Shown here piece after piece: positions 7,878 through 15,339 of a DNA stretch of 41,378 bases. Under the pieces are notes generated by a model, which searched no databases, was not told the DNA's origin, and saw only the letters and a list, made by a program, of their open reading frames with translations. The DNA comes from a virus. The number at the start of each line of letters is the position of its first letter. Position 1 is the stretch's first letter. The stretch lies in the IMG/VR virus record IMGVR_UViG_3300047453_000046, positions 1-41,378 of that record, one strand, 5' to 3'. A program made the position numbers and the translations under genes.

Positions 7878-9073
7878 TATGCTCCTCCCGTCCCGTCTGA
7901 CTGCCCGCCGGCCGGTGGAGGTTCATCTTGTGTGTTATTGTTATTAGCACCTGTAACTACTCCTTGGTTAGCAATGTTTACTATTGTTGGAGTTGCGCCA
8001 TTAACTGGAGTGTCAGTATCTCCTCCATTAATAAGATTATTTAAAAAGTTCGTTGCGTAATCTGTCAATCCGGAAGTGACTTGATTAACCGCAGTTTCAA
8101 CTAATCCTGATCCACGATTTTGATATGTTTCATAAGCAAAACGAGCATAATCTCGGGCTGTTCCATCATCTCCTAAAAATGCAGGAGGGAAATCTCCTAT
8201 CAGATTATTACCGCCCTGTTCAAGTGGACTTTCAGTTATATCATAACTGTCAGGTCCTCCGAATCCTGCTACTTCCTCTCCATCAAATTCACGTCGGGGT
8301 AGTCCTGTACCGTCTTCTAACTCTTCTCCTATCTTGCCTGAGTTATAAACTACAGTTTCATAGTTGATAGTCATTCTATTTTGCATTGTTCCGCCACCGT
8401 CTGCATAATCATAAGTGTCATGGTCAAACGTTGTGATGATTGGATTAATTAAAGTGTATGCAATGTAATTTCCTGCCCACATACCATATACAGTGATGTT
8501 ATTAAAGAAAGGAACTTTCTCTCCGCCGTCTGCTCTATTTCCACTTGGACCCCGGGCATCTCCCCTATAACCATATTCGGTATCACCTGATATAGATGGA
8601 TCATATATATTACGTCTATTGTAATCTTTTATAGCCGGTGCAGTAGTCCAAGGGTCAACTACAGGATTCCATGCATCTGCATAGTTATATCTATAGTATG
8701 CGTCCCACATTGCAGTAATCTGCGATGCATTATCATCATGGAATGTAATGTCAATAGGTTGATATTTTATCTTTGATTGAATCAAACGTTTTCTATTATA
8801 TTGATTCATCTCTTGCACGTCCATATTAAACGTGGGCAATTTAATTTGTTTTACTAAGAGTCCGTAGTTTTGTCCTGTTGGAGGTTGATATGCTGTAGGG
8901 TTAATTTCAAACCAAGTATGGAAAGTAAATTTGACTTTACCTGCATTGGCCATGCCACCTGGCAAAAAGTTTTTCTGAGCATGAGTATAGTCTCGCAGAT
9001 ATGTTCTGCCAACTAAAGTGCCCGTGAGGTTTTGAAGAAATTCATCTCTGACTTGTCCAAAATCAATTCCCAT
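7877..9073 (-). CDS. Baseplate tail-tube-like protein (gp54/gp48 type)
   Basis: A 398-residue protein. The N-terminal half carries FHTWFEINP, then LLVKQIKLPTFNMDVQEMNQ, then a Tyr-Asn-Arg-Lys-Arg stretch and PIDITFHDD with a Trp/Tyr-rich helix. This is the pattern of tail-tube fold proteins that cap or start the tube (T4 gp54, gp48, and gp19 itself). Near residues 210-260 it resumes with a conserved YGMWAGNYIAYTLINPIIT segment, and the last 80 residues are Gly/Asn/Pro-rich and probably flexible. It immediately follows gp19, supporting a tube-baseplate junction role. The start ATG 9073 has TAGGAG upstream and a late box 20 bases before. I cannot decide between gp54 and gp48. Confidence 0.65.
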   Translation of the reverse strand: MGIDFGQVRDEFLQNLTGTLVGRTYLRDYTHAQKNFLPGGMANAGKVKFTFHTWFEINPTAYQPPTGQNYGLLVKQIKLPTFNMDVQEMNQYNRKRLIQSKIKYQPIDITFHDDNASQITAMWDAYYRYNYADAWNPVVDPWTTAPAIKDYNRRNIYDPSISGDTEYGYRGDARGPSGNRADGGEKVPFFNNITVYGMWAGNYIAYTLINPIITTFDHDTYDYADGGGTMQNRMTINYETVVYNSGKIGEELEDGTGLPRREFDGEEVAGFGGPDSYDITESPLEQGGNNLIGDFPPAFLGDDGTARDYARFAYETYQNRGSGLVETAVNQVTSGLTDYATNFLNNLINGGDTDTPVNGATPTIVNIANQGVVTGANNNNTQDEPPPAGGQSDGTGGA

Positions 9074-9093
9074 ATATTAATCTCCTATAAGAG

Positions 9094-9101
9094 TATTTAT
9101 C
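9094..9101 (-). promoter_or_regulatory. Late promoter box GATAAATA for the tube-like baseplate gene
   Basis: An exact GATAAATA ending 20 bases before ATG 9073. A TAGGAG ribosome site lies between box and start. It sits just after the gp19 terminator. Confidence 0.7.
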
Positions 9102-9117
9102 TAAACTATATACCCAT

Positions 9118-9138
9118 AAAAAAACCGGTCGAAACCGG
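9118..9138 (-). terminator. Terminator after gp19 with UUCG loop
   Basis: On the minus strand a CCGGT stem, TTCG loop and ACCGG stem are followed by seven T. It lies about 30 bases beyond the gp19 stop. UUCG tetraloops on a C-G closing pair are unusually stable; here the closing pair is T-A. Confidence 0.8.
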
Positions 9139-9165
9139 CTTTTTTAATTAAAATAATTCTATTAC

Positions 9166-9813
9166 TTACGTAGCAGTACCAATCTGACTTGGGAATGTCT
9201 GTAGACCAGACTGTCCAACACCAGCACCCGGTACGCCGTTTAGATCGCCGCCAGCATTTGTCTGGACTGCGTTATCGTAACGTAGAGTCATAGCAATAGT
9301 CACTGCATCAGATGTACCATAGTTTAGAGTCTGATAGTTTGCTTGTTGTAAGAAACAACCTGCTAATGACCAGTTTTCTAATACTGTTGGTGTATTGATA
9401 CCGTTACCACCGTCTAAGATTTGAATTTCAGTTTCAAACTTATAGTCTCCACCTGCGGCCGCTGAGGACTGCTCGTAGAAATCTAATTGACGTTGTAACT
9501 GAGCACCAACTGCTTTTGATACATTACCAGAAGCATCGTCTCTGACGTTGATAGCAAGTGTTTGCCATGTGTGTTTACCAGCAAGATAGACACGTGAGTT
9601 GTACACGTTCATAGTGATTTCGTCAAACTGAACTTGTGGTCTCGCACAGTCTACTACTTGTCTAGTAAGAATAAGTGAAGAATCATCGTCAAAACCAAAA
9701 TTAATAAAGTTCACACGGAATCGATATTGAAGTTTTGGCATCAACAAGTTTTGGTTAGCGCCTCCCTCAGGTTGTACCGAAAGTTTTGCTAATGTATCTG
9801 AGGCTGTTGCCAT
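9166..9813 (-). CDS. 19: Tail tube protein gp19
   Basis: A 215-residue protein, somewhat longer than T4 gp19 (163). Conserved family pieces are RFRVNFINFG near residue 31, TRQVVDCARPQVQFDEITM near 50-68, YLAGKHTWQTLAINVRDD near 75-92, and the C-terminal LENWSLAGCFLQQANYQTLNYG then VTIAMTLRYDNA. gp19 polymerises into the inner tail tube inside the sheath. It lies immediately downstream of the sheath gene gp18, the usual T4-like order. ATG 9813 has CAGGAG upstream and a late box 33 bases before, and it is bounded by hairpins on both sides, so it can be made as a separate abundant message. Confidence 0.92.
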   Translation of the reverse strand: MATASDTLAKLSVQPEGGANQNLLMPKLQYRFRVNFINFGFDDDSSLILTRQVVDCARPQVQFDEITMNVYNSRVYLAGKHTWQTLAINVRDDASGNVSKAVGAQLQRQLDFYEQSSAAAGGDYKFETEIQILDGGNGINTPTVLENWSLAGCFLQQANYQTLNYGTSDAVTIAMTLRYDNAVQTNAGGDLNGVPGAGVGQSGLQTFPSQIGTAT

Positions 9814-9846
9814 TGTTAATCTCCTGTTTTAATATATCTTAATATA

Positions 9847-9854
9847 TATTTATC
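9847..9854 (-). promoter_or_regulatory. Late promoter box GATAAATA for gp19
   Basis: An exact GATAAATA between the gp18 hairpin and the gp19 start, 33 bases upstream of ATG 9813. Confidence 0.7.
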
Positions 9855-9863
9855 TTTTTAATT

Positions 9864-9885
9864 CAGAGAGGCCGAAGCCTCTCTG
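9864..9885 (-). terminator. Hairpin after gp18, UUCG loop, weak T run
   Basis: A nine-base-pair perfect stem CAGAGAGGC / GCCTCTCTG closes a TTCG tetraloop on the minus strand, 14 bases after the gp18 stop. The bases after it (AATTAAAAAG) are not a proper T run, so it may act as a transcript-end stabiliser or a partial terminator rather than a full stop. Confidence 0.65.
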
Positions 9886-9898
9886 TATATCTTTTTTA

Positions 9899-12800
9899 CT
9901 AAGATCCTGATAACTCACCAGTGTTGAATATTCTGACCGGAACATAGATAAACTCAGCGGCTTTCACGGGCTCTACTGCTATGTCAATCCAAAGTTCATT
10001 TCGATCAATTCTTGCTGGAGTGTTGTTAGAATCATCACAAACTACTGAGTAGTCATATAATCCTCGTTTTGAAACTAGATCCTGGAACAATGATTCGACT
10101 ACTGCTTTAATAGACTTTCTTGTTTGAGGGTCATTAGGTTCAAAGACAAATGGTCTTGCGGCTAATATTAATTGTCTACGAATGTAAGCAACTAATCTTG
10201 CTACGTTTACTCTGTCTAATGCAGATGATGAATCAAATGAAGTTTTGTTACCATAGTTCAATAATCCATTACCTGTAAAGAATACCATTGGGTTAATAAA
10301 GTTAGTGTATAACACATCTCTAATACCAATACGTGTTCTAATTGAGTTAAACTCGCCTTCGTCATCGATGTATCCGATGCTTGTAGCATTATCGATTATA
10401 CCACGTCTAGTACCTGCAGGTGCTAACCAAGGATAAGCAATATTGTCATTACGCAACATAGTTCTTGTCATCATATGTGATGATGGGACAGCAACTAAGT
10501 TACCTGATAGATCACTAGTGATACCTGATGGATAGAATAGACCCATATAAGTATTTCTACTTACAAGTCCATCTTCACCTGTTGTTATTGCGCCTGCGGC
10601 GTTAGTTGCCCAAGCCTGAATTTCAGTTGCATCATCTTTCAATCTCATTGGTGTATCACCAACGATGTAAGAAGTTTCACCTCTATCAGAGTTTAATGCT
10701 ATCATGTTAGGCTGTAGTTCAGGATAACCTGGAGTTGCTTGTAAGTTGAAGTAGTTATCTTCGTCTCTAATTGCAACGTTAGAGTCAACCGCTGAACGTA
10801 ATGCTTGTGTTACCATTGATCTTTGTGCTTTACGACCTGCGTTCATTGCACCGTTAGACGCATCACCTGAAGCAGATACCCATGCATCTTTCTGTACTGG
10901 TAAAGTATCAGACGGGAATCTGTCACTGTTAAAGTAATTTACACGATACTGTTTAACGTTATATGAAGAACGTCTTGTGTTCCAAAGCAACATACCTTGT
11001 GGGTAGTTTCCTGATAAAGGAGCATCGACATCTAAGTAATCACTTCCTAACATTGATTTGATAGTCGGTATCGGATCATTTGCAGGGTTAGTTGTTCCGT
11101 TAGTTGCCCAACGTGCATCTTTAAATAAGATACCTTGTGGTGTAGTTTGATCTGAGTTGTCAATTAAGACCCACTTATCAGTAGCACTACCGCCACCTGT
11201 TGCTGGAACTGACTGCCATCTATAGAATAATGGATATTTCTCTAAGTCAGAAGTATCTAACCAAAGATCACCGTATACTAATGATGTACCGTCACTTTGA
11301 AGTGTAGGCTCACTAGCAGACACTAAAGGTCCTGCTGGATCAGTTGCATTTACAACTGATGGGCTAGGTAATCCGTTTGAATCATAACCTTGTTGACTAT
11401 AACCTTTCCAACCACCGTCATAATTAATCATAATGTCTACTTGATCAGTTGACGAGTAGTACCAGTTAGTCATGTTACTAGGTATTGCAGTTGGCGCGCC
11501 TTCATTTGCTGTTAATGAATCGGCTCCTGTAGTAGTCAATGAGAACTCTCTCCAGTTAGATAACTGAGTTGTGAACGCATCTGAGCCAGTACCTGTGCTT
11601 AAAGTATAAGATGTGACAACACCTGCTGTAACACTTGTAATTTTTACTTGTAAATCATTTGCTGGTGAAGAACCGCCTAAGTCTGAACCTAAGAAAGTAA
11701 CTACGTCACCTACAGCATGACCTGTACCACCGTTTACTACAGAATCTGGATCAAAGTCATAGTAACCATAATCATTAAGTACTGCGATTGATAAGCCAGT
11801 ACCTGCGCCTGATGAAGAATCCTGTGTAGGTTGAAACTGAATGTCATCTCTAAATGGTCCATTCTTACAACCTGATGTATTAACAGTAAATCCTGCTTCT
11901 GCAAATAAACCAGAAGATACACCTGTAGTGTTATCAAAATCGTCTAAGATTATAACACCACCTGATGTGTGTTGTAATTGAATAGAACCATCATCGTTTA
12001 CACTTGCTGAAGTGTAAGGAACGTTTGCCGCTGACCATGCAGTTACAAAGTCAGATGCATCAGTTGCATCACCTAAGTTGAATGTATAAGGGCTACTTAA
12101 TGTTTGTGACCCAGGAGTTGAAATTTGAATTCTTGCTACATATGGGCCTGAAGTAAAGTCTGGTCCAGTGTTTGTACCGTTGATTACTGTTGGGCCAGTT
12201 GCTATTCTATAGAAGTAGTATACTGGAGCCGCTGTGTACTCACCGTTAAATGCATATTGTGCATAGACAGTTCCTGCAGGAATTGCTTGTCCGCCTGTTG
12301 AGTCTGCTGAATAGATTTGACCCCAATCAGAGTCTGCAAAAGTAGGTGTCTTAGGAATATATGTAGATGATGTGCTATCATATTCAGCAATTACTGGTTG
12401 TAATCCTGTTCCGTCAACCTTAATCCATACAGAACCAGTTGGAGCAGGCTGAGCCTGTCCTAATTGCCATAATGGCTGTTGAGCAGATGTACCATATAAT
12501 GATCTTGGCTGGAAGCCAGTTACATTAGTACCTGTAAATCCTAAGTCAGTAAAGATAGTACCTGTTGCGTTAGCAAATCTAACATAGAATGGGATCGGAG
12601 GACTACCTTGATCTCCACCTGTCTGTGAAGAATAAACTTCAAGTTTGTTATCAATTACTGCCGCTGAAACATAGTCCCAACCTAATGCATTAATATCTGC
12701 CGCTAACTGACCGATAGTGTTATTCGGTGCTGCCTGGACAGTAAGTTGTGCTACGTTTGTTCCATTCATGACCAAGTCGATTGTGTCGCCTTGCGTTAAT

Positions 12801-13507
12801 GTAGGATTAGATGTAGGTGCTGTGATTGAAGGCCATGCCTTGAACCAATCTACTGAATCTAAACCAACCCATGTATTCTGACGATTCTTGTACCAATATG
12901 TAGGTGCATTGTCATTGTTAGGGTTTCTATAATTAGGAATTGCAACTACTGCATAGTCACCGATGTTTCCTACTGATTGTAGAGGTGTACCTACTGACAC
13001 TAAAGTAGAGTCAGAGATAACGATTGGTGCTTTTGCTGTAAATGCTCCTGTTGTTGAATTAAACTCATTGATTCCCCATGTAGAAGAAGTTGTGTTTAAC
13101 CAAAACGAACCGTTTGTAGGTGCCCCTGTTGGACGACCTGTTGATCCTACTAAACTTGCTAGATCAACGTCTGCTCTTAAAACAAATACTTGATTTGAAA
13201 TACCAAGTGCAGAGTATGCCGCTAGTAATCCATATTCATTTAATTCATAGCCTTGTAACGGAGTACCGTTTGATGCTGTGTAAAAGAATGGGTTACCATA
13301 TAAAGTAACTAGATCACGTTGAGAAGTTACTCTGTATAATTTACCTGCGTTTGCGGCCGTCGTGGCTGCCGCAGTCGATGTTGATGTTGGATCCGCTTTA
13401 TCTTGTGCTGTTGCTAACAAGAAGAAGGGAATTGATGCTGTTGCGCCTGGTAAGTATTGACTTTCATCAATGATGCTTACTTCTACGCCTGGTGATGTTA
13501 GTGCCAT
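9899..13507 (-). CDS. 18: Tail sheath protein gp18, greatly enlarged
   Basis: A 1202-residue protein, nearly twice T4 gp18 (659). It starts MALTSPGVEVSIIDESQY, typical for the sheath handle domain. The last 300 residues hold the conserved C-terminal domain: MTRTMLRNDNIAYPWLAP, FINPMVFFTGNGLLNYGNKT, LVAYIRRQLILAARPFVFEP, and the end IDIAVEPVKAAEFIYVPVRI. Between these are long Gly/Ser/Thr/Asp-rich segments with repeated short blocks such as GSFWLNTTSSTWG, GSVWIKVDG and GDLWLDTSD, which look like inserted surface domains. Sheath subunits surround the gp19 tube and contract on infection. The late box lies 58 bases upstream; the leader contains a hairpin and an overlapping 20-codon micro-ORF. ATG 13507 follows AAAGGA. 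Confidence 0.93.
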   Translation of the reverse strand: MALTSPGVEVSIIDESQYLPGATASIPFFLLATAQDKADPTSTSTAAATTAANAGKLYRVTSQRDLVTLYGNPFFYTASNGTPLQGYELNEYGLLAAYSALGISNQVFVLRADVDLASLVGSTGRPTGAPTNGSFWLNTTSSTWGINEFNSTTGAFTAKAPIVISDSTLVSVGTPLQSVGNIGDYAVVAIPNYRNPNNDNAPTYWYKNRQNTWVGLDSVDWFKAWPSITAPTSNPTLTQGDTIDLVMNGTNVAQLTVQAAPNNTIGQLAADINALGWDYVSAAVIDNKLEVYSSQTGGDQGSPPIPFYVRFANATGTIFTDLGFTGTNVTGFQPRSLYGTSAQQPLWQLGQAQPAPTGSVWIKVDGTGLQPVIAEYDSTSSTYIPKTPTFADSDWGQIYSADSTGGQAIPAGTVYAQYAFNGEYTAAPVYYFYRIATGPTVINGTNTGPDFTSGPYVARIQISTPGSQTLSSPYTFNLGDATDASDFVTAWSAANVPYTSASVNDDGSIQLQHTSGGVIILDDFDNTTGVSSGLFAEAGFTVNTSGCKNGPFRDDIQFQPTQDSSSGAGTGLSIAVLNDYGYYDFDPDSVVNGGTGHAVGDVVTFLGSDLGGSSPANDLQVKITSVTAGVVTSYTLSTGTGSDAFTTQLSNWREFSLTTTGADSLTANEGAPTAIPSNMTNWYYSSTDQVDIMINYDGGWKGYSQQGYDSNGLPSPSVVNATDPAGPLVSASEPTLQSDGTSLVYGDLWLDTSDLEKYPLFYRWQSVPATGGGSATDKWVLIDNSDQTTPQGILFKDARWATNGTTNPANDPIPTIKSMLGSDYLDVDAPLSGNYPQGMLLWNTRRSSYNVKQYRVNYFNSDRFPSDTLPVQKDAWVSASGDASNGAMNAGRKAQRSMVTQALRSAVDSNVAIRDEDNYFNLQATPGYPELQPNMIALNSDRGETSYIVGDTPMRLKDDATEIQAWATNAAGAITTGEDGLVSRNTYMGLFYPSGITSDLSGNLVAVPSSHMMTRTMLRNDNIAYPWLAPAGTRRGIIDNATSIGYIDDEGEFNSIRTRIGIRDVLYTNFINPMVFFTGNGLLNYGNKTSFDSSSALDRVNVARLVAYIRRQLILAARPFVFEPNDPQTRKSIKAVVESLFQDLVSKRGLYDYSVVCDDSNNTPARIDRNELWIDIAVEPVKAAEFIYVPVRIFNTGELSGS

Positions 13508-13560
13508 AATAATATTCCTTTTGTATGATTTTGAGGGTTACACCCTGATTGTTTTTTCAT
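13498..13560 (-). CDS. Possible 20-residue leader micro-ORF overlapping the gp18 start
   Basis: ATG 13560 lies exactly five bases after the TAAATA of the gp18 late promoter, the same geometry as several genuine genes here. The frame runs 20 codons (starting MKKQSGCN, ending ILLWH) and its TAA lies just inside gp18, so it overlaps the gp18 start in another frame. A small hairpin (AGGGT / ACCCT) forms within it. There is no ribosome site, so translation would be leaderless. It may be chance; conservation in related phages would be the test. Confidence 0.25.
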   Translation of the reverse strand: MKKQSGCNPQNHTKGILLWH

Positions 13561-13565
13561 ACTAT

Positions 13566-13573
13566 TATTTATC
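13566..13573 (-). promoter_or_regulatory. Late promoter box GATAAATA for gp18
   Basis: An exact GATAAATA, 58 bases upstream of ATG 13507 and five bases upstream of the micro-ORF ATG at 13560. It gives gp18 one of the longer leaders here. Confidence 0.7.
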
Positions 13574-13619
13574 TTGTTGTACAAAAAATAATGGTTTAAC
13601 ATACCTTCGAAGGCATTTT

Positions 13620-13627
13620 TATAAATA
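13620..13627 (+). promoter_or_regulatory. Late box TATAAATA, leaderless type, for the HNH-like gene
   Basis: An exact match to the T4 late consensus on the plus strand, followed by five bases and ATG 13633. No ribosome site is possible in this gap. Confidence 0.65.
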
Positions 13628-13632
13628 CAGTT

Positions 13633-13983
13633 ATGAGTTTACCTAGACCAATTTGTAAAGTTTGCAACAGAAAAGTGTGTGCCGTAAACTATGTTAAGAA
13701 TGGCAAACGACATTATAGAAGTATGTGCAATCAATGTGGCAAGGTGAACAAAACAAGAAAACCTATATATCTTTGGCAACGAGCAGGATATGAAAAACAA
13801 GATACATGTTTCTTGTGTGGATTTAAAAGTTTATACTCTACGCAAATGGTAGTGTATCATATAGATGGAAGACCGCAGAATACAGACTTCACAAACTTAA
13901 GAACAATATGTTTAAATTGTATTGAAGTCGTAAAAAGAAAACATGTAATGTGGCACAGGGGAGATTTAACTGTTGACTATTAA
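13633..13983 (+). CDS. Small zinc-ribbon / HNH-like protein
   Basis: A 116-residue basic protein. Two Cys pairs at the front (C8-C11 with C32-C35) look like a zinc ribbon. A second set (C59-C62, then YHIDG at 75-79, N83, N88-L89, C93-C96 and H104) has the order of an HNH nuclease core with zinc-binding Cys pairs. The first His of the motif is present (H76); the last catalytic His is uncertain. It is transcribed against its neighbours, and its last 18 bases overlap the end of the dNMP kinase gene on the other strand. The ATG is five bases after TATAAATA, so the message is probably leaderless. Function could be a nuclease or a DNA/RNA-binding zinc protein; I recall similar small proteins in marine T4-like phages. 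Confidence 0.7.
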   Translation: MSLPRPICKVCNRKVCAVNYVKNGKRHYRSMCNQCGKVNKTRKPIYLWQRAGYEKQDTCFLCGFKSLYSTQMVVYHIDGRPQNTDFTNLRTICLNCIEVVKRKHVMWHRGDLTVDY

Positions 13984-14586
13984 CTCTATATGTTTATGTA
14001 AGTCATCAATTGTGCCATTGTTGTCAACTTGATAATCGTAATCTAATCCAACACTACTATACTCACTAGCATGAACTCCTAGATCGACTAGTCTTGCTAA
14101 TGCTTGAGGATTTTCATAATAATTATAATCTACCGCATCATTTAACCAGGTAGGCTGTTCTCCTCGATTGACTCTGAGTGTAGTTCCACCTGCATTTTTA
14201 ATTGCTTCTACTTCATTTTTAAATCTGCAATCAGTAATGACTACGTTATCTTCTATTTTACGTAATTGATTTTCAATAGATGATACCCAGATATCATTAT
14301 GAAATGATCGTCTGCCTACTTCAGTTCCCCAATACTGCAAGACCCAACGGGGAGTCAAATGAGGCATATCTAATCGTTTTGCCCACCACTCATCAACTTC
14401 TTCTCGCCACTCTCTACTAGATTGAGTAGTGCCTTCTAACATTTCTCTGTCCCAGCCAAAGATAGCAGAGACACAATCCTTCAAGGGACCTGCATAACTC
14501 AGTTTTTTAAAGCCGTGAAATCTTATAAGATAATCAGCCGCAGTATCTTTGCCACTGCTGATAAGTCCTGTAATACCTATAATCAT
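13966..14586 (-). CDS. 1: Deoxynucleoside monophosphate kinase (gp1-like)
   Basis: A 206-residue P-loop kinase. The nucleotide-binding loop GLISSGKDT lies at residues 7-15, followed by AADYLIRFHGFKKLSYAGPLKD as in T4 gp1 and related dNMP kinases. Later are WGTEVGRRSFHNDIW (about 107-120) and VVITDCRFKNEVEAIK (about 135-150), both family hallmarks. It phosphorylates dNMPs to dNDPs for phage DNA synthesis in the cytoplasm. A near-consensus sigma70 promoter (TTGACA, 17 bases, TATAAT) lies 30 bases upstream, so it is probably expressed early, unlike the late virion genes around it. Its 3' end overlaps the convergent HNH-like gene. Confidence 0.88.
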   Translation of the reverse strand: MIIGITGLISSGKDTAADYLIRFHGFKKLSYAGPLKDCVSAIFGWDREMLEGTTQSSREWREEVDEWWAKRLDMPHLTPRWVLQYWGTEVGRRSFHNDIWVSSIENQLRKIEDNVVITDCRFKNEVEAIKNAGGTTLRVNRGEQPTWLNDAVDYNYYENPQALARLVDLGVHASEYSSVGLDYDYQVDNNGTIDDLHKHIELIVNS

Positions 14587-14615
14587 ATTGGATAGTCCTG
14601 TAGTAAAGTAATAAT

Positions 14616-14644
14616 ATTATACAGGGTTTATAAAAGAATGTCAA
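14616..14644 (-). promoter_or_regulatory. Sigma70-type promoter for the dNMP kinase gene
   Basis: A perfect TTGACA (14644-14639) and a perfect TATAAT (14621-14616) on the minus strand, separated by 17 bases. The transcript would start near 14609 and carry a short leader with ACAGGA before ATG 14586. The -35 overlaps the last bases of the upstream SGNH gene. Confidence 0.8.
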
Positions 14645-15339
14645 GTGTTTTTGGAAAAATAATCTAATATTTTATCTATTGCAAAATGACGCATAACATT
14701 CCCGTTAGGATGCACTCCATCTGCAAATATATTCGGGAGTGCTTTTTTCGCGGACAAAATATTTTCATACTTAGACATTTCACTTGTTAATATATCTAAA
14801 TTTTTATCTTTGAACGGGTTATTATAGTAATCGAAACTTTGAAAATGTGATGTAGGTAACTTATAGCCTACAATTTCTGACAACAAATCTTCAATTATAA
14901 AATCTGCCCAATTATAGTCATCTGGTCTATATAGTGATGCATGTCCACCTACGATTGCCCATTTAGCATTTGGGCATATATCTCTTATTTCAGAAACTGC
15001 CTTGTTAACTTCAATGTGCAACCGATCGAGGGTATCTAAAACATTTTCAGTTCCAAAACGTGCTTTTGCATAATGTGGAATGTACAATGGAAGAAGTTCT
15101 TCTCTTCCTAACTCAGTATAAAACCAAATAATTAAATCAATATCTTTGAATTTAGATAGTAAAAAAATCCTGCCTTCATTAAGAGTTTGTAGATTGGTGC
15201 CACCGTAGTGGGAACAGTTGAAAATTTGATGATCATCATATTTTGGCCAGTGAGATGAGTCGAAAGCGGAAGCCCAGTATTTGTGTTGTATTTCACCGAA
15301 GTAATAACCCCAACTATCTCCGACAACTAAAATGTTCAT
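14641..15339 (-). CDS. SGNH/GDSL-type hydrolase-like protein (first of three)
   Basis: A 232-residue protein. It begins MNILVVGDSWGYYFGE, a GDS block I with the nucleophile Ser at residue 9. Block II-like Gly/Asn residues follow (YGGTNLQ). The C-terminal DGVHPNG supplies the Asp-xx-His pair of the SGNH catalytic site. Members deacylate or de-esterify lipids and glycans. Overlap of its ATG with the TGA of the glycosyltransferase-like gene upstream implies coupled translation and perhaps a shared role in modifying a surface or virion glycan; that pathway is inference. No signal peptide is seen, so it acts in the cytoplasm or in the virion. Confidence 0.7.
   Translation of the reverse strand: MNILVVGDSWGYYFGEIQHKYWASAFDSSHWPKYDDHQIFNCSHYGGTNLQTLNEGRIFLLSKFKDIDLIIWFYTELGREELLPLYIPHYAKARFGTENVLDTLDRLHIEVNKAVSEIRDICPNAKWAIVGGHASLYRPDDYNWADFIIEDLLSEIVGYKLPTSHFQSFDYYNNPFKDKNLDILTSEMSKYENILSAKKALPNIFADGVHPNGNVMRHFAIDKILDYFSKNT

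Noticed and set aside
15132-15326. Short minus-strand frame inside the first SGNH gene
   Set aside because: It overlaps the conserved GDS N-terminus in another frame and has no promoter or ribosome site of its own.
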